DNA of 10,089 nt, taken from NCBI GenBank assembly GCA_030592355.1, contig JAUVJE010000078.1:1-10089 (forward strand). The letters are read 5' to 3'. Positions 1 through 5,313 of the stretch are shown here, piece after piece; the stretch's first letter is position 1; each line of letters begins with the position of its first letter. Position numbers and translations under genes: made by a program. The notes beneath the pieces are model-generated. The model was not told the DNA's origin. It worked only from the letters and a program-made list of their open reading frames with translations, and did not search any database. The stretch comes from Clostridia bacterium (GTDB taxonomy: Bacteria > Bacillota > Clostridia > DUPQ01).

Positions 1-504
1 CACTTTCTTCCGAAGCGCTGCCGATAACAATACCGCTATTGTGGAATTTACACCCGCCTGCACAAAGTTCAGCGGAAGTTCCGTTATCGCAAATGTCATT
101 CCAAAAGTTTTATCCAACAGAGGAAGCAGCAGCCATTCGGCTAGAAAATAACCTGATACAAGAATCAATCCACCGACTACAGCGGCGATGATTATTGAAA
201 CCATGGAGTCTTTATGCGCAATTTTCCCGGCTATGAAGCCTTCAAGTCCCTTTACAATAAATGTGAACGGAGCAAAAATAATTCCGCCCGGGTATGTAAT
301 ATCCGCAAGTGCCGAACCTACCGCGCCCGCAAACCCAGCGGATGGCCCACCCATAAGAACTGCGCATAAGATGATGACACAATCCCCCATATTGATATAG
401 CCGGGAGGCAATGGTCCCGGGAATGCGAAAAATCTTGTTGCAAGGAATACAATCGCTGTAAACATAGCAGTCATCGTTAGTTTCTTTGTACTGGTTTTAT
501 TCAT
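1..504 (-). CDS. ECF transporter S component (substrate-binding membrane subunit), 3' end cut by window edge
   Basis: Membrane subunit that gives substrate specificity to an energy-coupling-factor importer; the shared EcfA ATPases and EcfT are not in this window. 168 codons are visible from an ATG at 504-502 to the window edge, with no stop reached. The protein is very hydrophobic, with about five visible membrane segments. It carries motifs typical of the ECF-ribofla_trS-like S-component group: GYINMGD (35-41), GSALAD (63-68), FIVKGLEG (82-89) and ELPLNFVQAGVN (142-153). A GGAGG (511-515) lies inside the 3' end of the pyroglutamyl-peptidase gene, and only one base separates that stop from this ATG, so the two are translationally coupled. 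Family membership is clear; the substrate is not. Riboflavin, thiamine precursors or another small compound are possible, and the name of the Pfam family should not be read as a substrate. Confidence 0.85.
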   Translation of the reverse strand, partial: MNKTSTKKLTMTAMFTAIVFLATRFFAFPGPLPPGYINMGDCVIILCAVLMGGPSAGFAGAVGSALADITYPGGIIFAPFTFIVKGLEGFIAGKIAHKDSMVSIIIAAVVGGLILVSGYFLAEWLLLPLLDKTFGMTFAITELPLNFVQAGVNSTIAVLLSAALRKKV

Positions 505-505
505 C

Positions 506-1090
506 TTAGTCCTCCGCCGCAGTTAATATCGCTTCTACGGTTTTCAATTGCTTTTCTAATTTCATATAAGACATTTTATCGAAATGCTCCGTGAATGGCA
601 AGTGTATAAATCCACCTTTTATTTCTCTGTCTGAATTTTCGATAAAGTTCATCAGCCTGTAAAAAATATCGTTGCATATATATGTTCCCGCCGAATAGCT
701 TATTACAGTATCTCCACCGCAGATTCCCAGCATATCTTTATGAGGTAGATTTGTGAAATATGCATTCGGACCATATGGAATAATAATTTCATCGGTTTTT
801 ATCGTTCCTTCATTATCCGCTGATGCTGCGCTGTTTATATTGACTGCTATTCTCTCAATACACACTTTTTCACGCCCACCCGCCTGACCCATGCATATTA
901 TATAATCTGGTTTTTCTTTTTCAATTGCAGTTTTTAATAAATCAAAAGCCTTCTTATAAAGAACCGGAAGTACTATCAATGAAACTTCTGTGTCTCCATA
1001 TCTTGGTTTCAATTGCTGTAAAACCAGATACGATGAGTTCACATTAAAACCTCCGAAGGGTTCAAATGCAGATACGATGATTTTTTTCAT
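506..1090 (-). CDS. pcp: Pyroglutamyl-peptidase I (5-oxoprolyl-peptidase, peptidase family C15)
   Basis: Cytoplasmic cysteine peptidase that removes an N-terminal pyroglutamyl residue from peptides. The 194-residue protein opens with the family signature EPFGGFNVNSS (10-20). The catalytic triad by family alignment is Glu79 in GQAGGREKVCIERIAVN, Cys139 in SAGTYICN and His163 in GGFIHLPF, all present. It is slightly shorter than the usual ~200-215 residues, but start and end look intact. The ATG (1090-1088) overlaps the stop of the upstream oxidoreductase by one base (TAATG); an AAGGA-type ribosome site lies about 10 bases upstream, so coupling probably helps initiation. Co-transcription with an ECF S component and two metabolic enzymes suggests that peptides or another 5-oxoproline-like lactam are part of the pathway, which is inference. 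Confidence 0.93.
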   Translation of the reverse strand: MKKIIVSAFEPFGGFNVNSSYLVLQQLKPRYGDTEVSLIVLPVLYKKAFDLLKTAIEKEKPDYIICMGQAGGREKVCIERIAVNINSAASADNEGTIKTDEIIIPYGPNAYFTNLPHKDMLGICGGDTVISYSAGTYICNDIFYRLMNFIENSDREIKGGFIHLPFTEHFDKMSYMKLEKQLKTVEAILTAAED

Positions 1091-2106
1091 TACAACTCTA
1101 TCCTTTTTCCGGTTCTTGAGGAATCGTAAATGGCGGTTATAAGTTCAATTGGTTTTCTCCCCTCCCTGTGGCTTACAAAAGGTTCCGTGCCATTCTCAAT
1201 TGATTCAATTAAATCTGTTATCTGCAGCACATGACCTTCAATATTAAAAGCCATTGGGTCATTATGGGAGCGACCTGCCGCTGCCTTGAAATCCGGTTTA
1301 TCCAAGCCTTCGATGTCCCATACTGTAATGTCGCCTTCAATCAAAGTAATACTCCCCTTATCACCGTTGATTTCCATTTTTCGCGGATATCCCGGAGCCA
1401 CGGAAGTAGTTCCCTGTATAACGCCTAAAGCGCCGTTCTCAAATTCCACTACCGCAGAAGCAGTATCTTCAACTTCTATATCACGTACAAGTGTCCGCGT
1501 ATAACCAAATACAGATTTAACTTTTCCCATGATAAACAAAAGAATATCTACCCCATGGATACCTTGGTTCATCAAGGCGCCTCCGCCATCCATCGCCCAT
1601 GTTCCCTTCCAGTTGCTGGAAGCATAATATTCCGGACTTCTGTAATACTTCATATATATATCAGCACTTACGATTCTGCCGAGTTTCCCTTCATCTACAA
1701 GAGTTTTTACGTACCTGAAAGATTTTTTGAATCTGTTCTGGCTGATTACCTCTAGTTTAACCCCGTTCTCATCACAGGCTTTTATAATTTCATCACAGTC
1801 TTCAGTGGTAAGCGCCATGGGTTTTTCAACAACAATGTGCTTACCGGCTTTTGCCGCCTCTATGCAAAACCTCTTATGAAGCCCGCTTGGAGTACATATG
1901 CATACAGCGTCAATCCTTTTATCGGCCAACATGGTATTAAAATCCCCATATGCCTCAATCACGTACTTTTTTGAAAATTCCGTAAGACTTTTTTCATTTA
2001 CATCCGTGCATGCAACCAAATCAGCGCTTTCTATGGCATTTACTGCTCCGGCATGCATATTGGATATAGCGCCGCATCCCACTATACCGAATCCGAATTT
2101 CTTCAA
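1090..2106 (-). CDS. Gfo/Idh/MocA-family NAD(P)-dependent oxidoreductase
   Basis: Soluble dehydrogenase of the family that oxidises or reduces sugars, inositols and related polyols. 338 residues, a normal family length, when started at TTG 2106-2104. The Rossmann nucleotide-binding motif GFGIVGCGAISNMH is at the N-terminus (G7, G10, G12). The family EKP motif (VVEKPMA) lies at about 94-96, and the substrate-site motif GGGALMNQGIHGVD has the likely catalytic Asp/His pair near H184 and D187. The TTG is preferred over an ATG at 2148 because a strong AAAGGAGG lies six bases before it, and the ATG would add a 14-residue non-homologous tail ahead of the Rossmann fold and overlap the upstream gene. 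It starts 13 bases after the amidohydrolase stop and overlaps pcp by one base. Substrate is not predictable. Confidence 0.92.
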   Translation of the reverse strand: MKKFGFGIVGCGAISNMHAGAVNAIESADLVACTDVNEKSLTEFSKKYVIEAYGDFNTMLADKRIDAVCICTPSGLHKRFCIEAAKAGKHIVVEKPMALTTEDCDEIIKACDENGVKLEVISQNRFKKSFRYVKTLVDEGKLGRIVSADIYMKYYRSPEYYASSNWKGTWAMDGGGALMNQGIHGVDILLFIMGKVKSVFGYTRTLVRDIEVEDTASAVVEFENGALGVIQGTTSVAPGYPRKMEINGDKGSITLIEGDITVWDIEGLDKPDFKAAAGRSHNDPMAFNIEGHVLQITDLIESIENGTEPFVSHREGRKPIELITAIYDSSRTGKRIEL

Positions 2107-2112
2107 AGTTGA

Positions 2113-2120
2113 CCTCCTTT
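2113..2120 (-). promoter_or_regulatory. Ribosome binding site fixing the TTG start of the Gfo/Idh/MocA gene
   Basis: On the minus strand this reads AAAGGAGG, with six bases to TTG at 2106-2104. It overlaps the first base of the amidohydrolase stop codon (2122-2120). This arrangement picks the TTG over the longer ATG start at 2148. Confidence 0.85.
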
Positions 2121-2983
2121 TAATCCAAGGGAACCAGTTTAAGTGCATTTTTATAGAATATCTTATCTCTTACTTCCCGGCTTAGCTCTATGGAATCTAA
2201 AAATACTTTATGCTTGTCGTCAAAGTAATCCCGGGCATAAACTATCCTATCCTGGTATTGGTTTATAAATTTCACCGCGTGCTCAGGATCCCTTGCAAAG
2301 GCGTTGCAGCCTGAACCGGCAGACATGTCGCAGTAAAGATTGTCGTATTTGTTTAACATCTCCTGAATCCTGCCCCCAGGTAAAACCGGTCCTTCAGGAT
2401 ATGGAACCTTGTCAAATTGGTCATCGCCTGATATATGAGCCCAAAATCCCGGAGCATGTCCCATAAATATGGTTTCGGGGCATTTGGCAACAGCCCTTTC
2501 ATAGGCATCAATGCCTCCGCCGTACCAAAAATTAGACCACGGGTGATTTTCAACAGAGTCAAATTCATAATCAATATGGGCCATTACCGGCAGATTCATT
2601 TCTCCACATGCTTGATAAAACTTAATTGCATCAGGATTATCGTACATCATGCGAAGCTTTAGCTCGCCTACAATCCTCACGCCATAAATATTTACAGCAG
2701 CCTTCAGTTTTGATATAGCATCGGGCTCTCTTGGGTCAGGGCAATATCCCGTTACAAACCTATCTGGATACTTATCTTTGTAGTACAGCACCCGCTCAAA
2801 AGGCACAGGACCGTTTTCCCACATTGTAGAAAGGATCCCGCCGTATGAACCGGCATATTCGTTTTTAGGAGATATCCATGAATAAAGCCATGTGACATCT
2901 ATTTCGTTTTTGTCCATATTCTCAATGAACTTTTCAACATCGTGACCATGCCAGTCAGGATGATTGTGTGCGTCTATAATCAT
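2120..2983 (-). CDS. Amidohydrolase family (amidohydrolase_2-like) metal-dependent hydrolase
   Basis: TIM-barrel metal enzyme expected to hydrolyse or decarboxylate a small molecule in the cytoplasm. The 287-residue protein begins with the metal-binding DAHNHPD motif (His6, His8). Further likely ligands are Glu107 in VGELKL, His136 in VMAHIDYE, His176 in FMGHAPGFWAH and Asp252 in YARDYFDD. This order matches the ACMSD-like amidohydrolase_2 branch. The usual G-[ST]-D-[WY]-P around the last Asp is replaced by A-R-D-Y-F, a departure from the common pattern. The ATG has GGAGG six bases upstream, and an extended -10 promoter lies just before it. It is the first gene of the four-gene cassette and follows the AraC regulator. 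The reaction is unknown. Confidence 0.88.
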   Translation of the reverse strand: MIIDAHNHPDWHGHDVEKFIENMDKNEIDVTWLYSWISPKNEYAGSYGGILSTMWENGPVPFERVLYYKDKYPDRFVTGYCPDPREPDAISKLKAAVNIYGVRIVGELKLRMMYDNPDAIKFYQACGEMNLPVMAHIDYEFDSVENHPWSNFWYGGGIDAYERAVAKCPETIFMGHAPGFWAHISGDDQFDKVPYPEGPVLPGGRIQEMLNKYDNLYCDMSAGSGCNAFARDPEHAVKFINQYQDRIVYARDYFDDKHKVFLDSIELSREVRDKIFYKNALKLVPLD

Positions 2984-3005
2984 TCTGCACCTCCATTTGA
3001 CTTAT

Positions 3006-3036
3006 ATTATACCAAATGAGAATGGATTTTTAACAA
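3006..3036 (-). promoter_or_regulatory. Predicted promoter for the amidohydrolase-led operon (extended -10)
   Basis: On the minus strand TATAAT (3011-3006) is preceded by TGG, giving an extended -10 element. A weak -35 candidate TTGTTA (3036-3031) lies 19 bases upstream, longer than ideal. It sits in the 75-bp gap between the AraC gene and the amidohydrolase gene. An extended -10 with a poor -35 is typical of promoters that need an activator, which fits control by the adjacent AraC protein (inference). Confidence 0.6.
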
Positions 3037-3058
3037 AGGTTATTGCTTTTTTCACAAA

Positions 3059-3970
3059 TTAGATTTTATTTTTTCGAATCTGCATGGGTGTGCATCCTGT
3101 TTCAGCCCTGAATATGCGGTTGAAGTGATTTACATTGTTGTAGCCTGTCATGAAACAGATGTCTATTACCTTGAGGTCATGCCGTGTTTTAAGAAGCTCT
3201 ATAGCCTTGGAAATCCGAACGCCATTCAGGTATTTTGTAAAAGTTTTATGCGTCATGTGCTTAAATAGATATCCGAAGTATGATTTTGAAAGCAGCGATA
3301 CCCTCACGGCGTCGTCAAGGGATATACTGTTGCTATAGTTCTCATTAATAAAGTCAATGGTTTTAATCAATGAATCCCTGTGTTTCATAAATACATAGTT
3401 GTTTTCATCTGTTTCATCATTCCGGTTATACTGACGGGACACAATTATCAGAAGTTGCAATGTCAGCGCCTTTATTACGAGCTCAAAATCCTTATCCCGG
3501 TGCTCATATTCCAGCATTATATTATTAAATATATCTTCAACTTCCCTCTGGACGGTTCCGCTCAGGTTAAGCCGGGGTTTAATTTTGTTTTCAGCAACTA
3601 AAAAAGGTTCAAGGTACGCAAAATCCATGAAACTGTTATCTTTGTAGTTCAACGAAAATTTTTCATTAATAAATTCAGGTGTGAATTCGTATTCATAAAT
3701 TTCCGCATCGCCTCCGGGAACAAAAAAGTGCGGCACATACGGAGGCATTATAAAAATATCCCCCTTATATATTGAAAATTTATTATTATTTAGTACATGC
3801 TCCGAGCTGCCTTTGGCCACGTAAATTATCTGCACGAATTCGTGGCGGTGTATATCCGTGGTAAGTTCTTTTCTTTTCTCTATAAAAAAGGGCAAATTGT
3901 TATGATTGTCCGCAATCCTGACCGTTCTTATCCCTTTATATTCGGGTTTGTTAAGTGCTTTATAATCCAA
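3059..3970 (-). CDS. AraC-family transcriptional regulator with N-terminal cupin sensing domain
   Basis: Effector-responsive DNA-binding protein, 303 residues, the normal size for a cupin-plus-HTH AraC regulator. Residues about 25-110 form the cupin-like ligand domain, with the DIHRHEF motif (39-45) and GDIFIMPPYVPHFF (70-83). The C-terminal pair of helix-turn-helix motifs lies at about 218-238 (SLDDAVRVSLLSKSYFGYLF) and 266-288, ending in the classic GYNNVNHFNRIFRAETGCTP signature. The start is TTG 3970-3968, five bases after GGGAGG. It is immediately upstream of the amidohydrolase/oxidoreductase/pcp/ECF cassette in the same orientation, which makes it the likely local regulator. The ligand is unknown; similar regulators often sense sugars or related metabolites. 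Its own promoter is well formed and overlaps two dyads. Confidence 0.93.
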   Translation of the reverse strand: MDYKALNKPEYKGIRTVRIADNHNNLPFFIEKRKELTTDIHRHEFVQIIYVAKGSSEHVLNNNKFSIYKGDIFIMPPYVPHFFVPGGDAEIYEYEFTPEFINEKFSLNYKDNSFMDFAYLEPFLVAENKIKPRLNLSGTVQREVEDIFNNIMLEYEHRDKDFELVIKALTLQLLIIVSRQYNRNDETDENNYVFMKHRDSLIKTIDFINENYSNSISLDDAVRVSLLSKSYFGYLFKHMTHKTFTKYLNGVRISKAIELLKTRHDLKVIDICFMTGYNNVNHFNRIFRAETGCTPMQIRKNKI

Positions 3971-3975
3971 AAATA

Positions 3976-3981
3976 CCTCCC
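3976..3981 (-). promoter_or_regulatory. Ribosome binding site fixing the TTG start of the AraC gene
   Basis: GGGAGG on the minus strand, five bases before TTG 3970-3968. No ATG lies near by in frame, and the predicted transcript starts only about 17 bases upstream of the TTG, so this start is well supported. Confidence 0.8.
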
Positions 3982-3987
3982 GATGCG

Positions 3988-4005
3988 TTAGTAATTATCT
4001 ACTAA
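3988..4005. promoter_or_regulatory. Dyad TTAGTA-N6-TACTAA around the -10 of the AraC promoter, candidate operator
   Basis: Perfect 6-bp inverted arms flank a 6-bp spacer that is exactly the -10 hexamer. A protein bound here would block RNA polymerase. AraC proteins usually bind direct repeats, so the binder could be another dimeric regulator. The symmetry is seen; operator function is inferred. Confidence 0.5.
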
Positions 4006-4022
4006 TCATTCGTTAATGTCAA
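3994..4022 (-). promoter_or_regulatory. Predicted sigma-A promoter of the AraC gene
   Basis: On the minus strand a perfect TTGACA -35 (4022-4017) and GATAAT -10 (3999-3994) are separated by exactly 17 bases. Transcription should start near 3987, leaving a leader of about 17 bases with the GGGAGG site. This is the best consensus promoter in the window. Confidence 0.85.
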
Positions 4023-4029
4023 TATTAAC
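4012..4029. promoter_or_regulatory. Dyad GTTAAT-N6-ATTAAC over the -35 of the AraC promoter, candidate operator
   Basis: A second perfect 6-N6-6 inverted repeat covers the -35 element. Its centre is 24 bp from that of the first dyad, with identical arm and spacer lengths. The short motif CGTTA also recurs at 3986 and 4011. AT-rich DNA gives such symmetry by chance at some rate. Confidence 0.4.
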
Positions 4030-4101
4030 CCTTAAGTTACAAAAAAGATCCGGTGCTTTTAAAAGGGCTGGATTTAGCACGCCATTATTAGTTTCATGGT
4101 G

Positions 4102-4107
4102 TATAAT
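4102..4107 (+). promoter_or_regulatory. Possible -10 element for the SDR gene
   Basis: TATAAT 36 bases upstream of the SDR start codon on the plus strand. No acceptable -35 is present at 16-19 bp spacing and there is no TGn extension, so the promoter is only partly supported. The position in the divergent gap with the AraC gene is right. Confidence 0.4.
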
Positions 4108-4142
4108 GAATTTGGCAAATATTTTCATTTTAGGTTGAGGAA

Positions 4143-5024
4143 ATGTCTGAAACAACAATTGAAAAAACTTTTGATATCGATGGTTCGCTTGTAGTTATTA
4201 CCGGCGGAAACACAGGCATCGGCAAGGAAACGGCACGCAAACTATCCTGGGCCGGAGCCTCCGTACTTATTGCCTGCAGAAATTTAGAAAAAGCCTCTTC
4301 GGCAAAAAAAGACATAGAAACCGAAACCGGAAATCCGGTAAAAGTACTTCAGCTTGACCTCTCATCCTTTGAATCCATTAAAAATTTTACAAACAGACTG
4401 ATTGGACAGTATGGCATACCTGATGTGCTTATCAATAATGCCGCAATTTATAGCAGAAAACATATAAAATCCAAAGACGGGATAGAAATGACCATGGCTG
4501 TTAATTATTACGCCCCGTTTTATCTGACGAGTCTCATCCTTCCCCATATGCTGGAGTTAAACAATGAAGCCAGAATTATTAATGTATCCTCAGATGCCTA
4601 CAGCTTTGGGAAATATATCCCGGATTTAGGTAAATCAAGGGAACTCAAAGGTTTTTCAGCATATGCACTGTCAAAAAGAGCTCTTATGTATTACTCTTTT
4701 GATTTAGCTGAAAAACTACTCAACACAAATATCACCATAAACTGCGTACATCCCGGACATTCTGCAACCGGAATCTGGCCTTCGGACACATGGTATTGGA
4801 AAATTACAAAAGCTTTTATTTCAATTAATGCCGATCCTGCATCATATGCGGCAGAGAATATAGTTTTCGCCGCATCATCACCCGATATGTGCGGCATCAG
4901 TGGTAAATATTTATCAAATCTCGAAATCTGCAATACAAAAGATAATATTTTTAATGCCGCAGAACAAAAGCAGCTCTGGGACTTCACCTTATGCGAACTT
5001 GAAGAATTGGGTATTTTAAAATGA
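4143..5024 (+). CDS. Short-chain dehydrogenase/reductase (classical SDR, retinol-dehydrogenase-like)
   Basis: Soluble NAD(P)(H)-dependent oxidoreductase, 293 residues, of the classical SDR type most like the RDH/WWOX-like group. The cofactor-binding motif TGGNTGIG lies at 20-27, with LDL (71-73) following strand 4. NNAA is at 98-101, the structural Asn at 121, the catalytic Ser at 149-150 (INVSS) and YALSK (Tyr174, Lys178) completes the active site; all key residues are present. Arg46 in ACRN after strand 2 suggests a preference for NADP(H), an inference. The ATG follows AGGTTGAGGAA, a weak or closely spaced ribosome site. It is the only plus-strand gene, divergent from the AraC gene and convergent with the phosphatase gene, so it is likely monocistronic. 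Substrate unknown. Confidence 0.92.
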   Translation: MSETTIEKTFDIDGSLVVITGGNTGIGKETARKLSWAGASVLIACRNLEKASSAKKDIETETGNPVKVLQLDLSSFESIKNFTNRLIGQYGIPDVLINNAAIYSRKHIKSKDGIEMTMAVNYYAPFYLTSLILPHMLELNNEARIINVSSDAYSFGKYIPDLGKSRELKGFSAYALSKRALMYYSFDLAEKLLNTNITINCVHPGHSATGIWPSDTWYWKITKAFISINADPASYAAENIVFAASSPDMCGISGKYLSNLEICNTKDNIFNAAEQKQLWDFTLCELEELGILK

Positions 5025-5036
5025 AATTCCCTTATC

Positions 5037-5155
5037 ACATAGTGTGCCTGTATGTATGTTTGTTTGCGTATGGGTAATGGTTATGTTCCCCGAACCTAAT
5101 CATCCTATTATTCTACGGTACACAAGCGGTACCCTACACGCCCCATGATATTCAC
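5037..5155. repeat. 119-bp tandem direct repeat, copy 1
   Basis: Runs from ACATAGTGTGC to CATGATATTCAC and matches copy 2 at 116 of 119 positions with no gaps; the differences are at 5048, 5071 and 5126. A hairpin at 5079-5101 has arms GGTTATGTTC and GAACCTAATC with loop CCC, one mismatch and one G-T pair. A second, smaller one at 5117-5133 has arms GGTAC and GTACC. A TATG/TTTG-rich run (about 5049-5067) precedes the hairpins. It resembles no repeat family I can name. Confidence 0.95.
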
Positions 5156-5160
5156 TGATT

Positions 5161-5279
5161 ACATAGTGTGCATGTATGTATGTTTGTTTGCGTACGGGTA
5201 ATGGTTATGTTCCCCGAACCTAATCATCCTATTATTCTACGGTACACAACCGGTACCCTACACGCCCCATGATATTCAC
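5161..5279. repeat. 119-bp tandem direct repeat, copy 2
   Basis: Second copy, offset by 124 bp, with the 5-bp spacer TGATT between copies. Hairpins correspond to 5203-5225 and 5241-5257. The three differences from copy 1 all lie outside the paired arms (one in the hairpin-2 loop), so both structures are kept. Its last 11 bases form part of the left arm of the inverted repeat at 5269-5313. Confidence 0.95.
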
Positions 5280-5313
5280 CTCTTTATGCAATGCACAAAG
5301 AGGTGAATATCAT
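5269..5313 (-). terminator. 17-bp perfect inverted repeat at the phosphatase 3' end, possible bidirectional terminator
   Basis: Arms 5269-5285 (ATGATATTCACCTCTTT) and 5297-5313 are perfect complements around the 11-base loop 5286-5296. The phosphatase TGA stop (5312-5310) lies inside the right arm. There is no run of U after the stem on the minus transcript, and only TTTATAAT on the plus side, so it is not a textbook intrinsic terminator. It could end transcription with help, or block 3' exonucleases. Location between convergent genes supports a transcript-end role. Confidence 0.5.

Larger units (their letters stand above)
5025..5309. other. Non-coding stretch between convergent genes, filled by tandem repeats and a hairpin
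   Basis: This 285-bp gap separates the SDR stop from the phosphatase stop. Nearly all of it consists of two 119-bp repeats and one arm plus the loop of a 17-bp inverted repeat, listed separately. No open reading frame with a ribosome site was found, and there is no clear U-tract terminator for either gene. Confidence 0.85.

Noticed and set aside
188..400. Plus-strand open frame of 70 codons
   Set aside because: It is antisense to the ECF S component, with no ribosome site and no recognisable domain.
2107..2148. Longer start of the oxidoreductase at an ATG at 2148
   Set aside because: It would add 14 residues ahead of the Rossmann fold and overlap the upstream gene; the TTG at 2106 has a near-perfect ribosome site.
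4053..4080. GTGCT...AGCAC inverted repeat upstream of the SDR gene as a riboswitch or terminator
   Set aside because: Only five pairs with an 18-base loop and no extension or U-run; it also lies upstream of the predicted SDR -10.
5037..5279. Integron attC array or CRISPR
   Set aside because: No GTTRRRY core, no integrase or cassette genes, only two copies, and the repeat is far too long with a 5-bp spacer for CRISPR.
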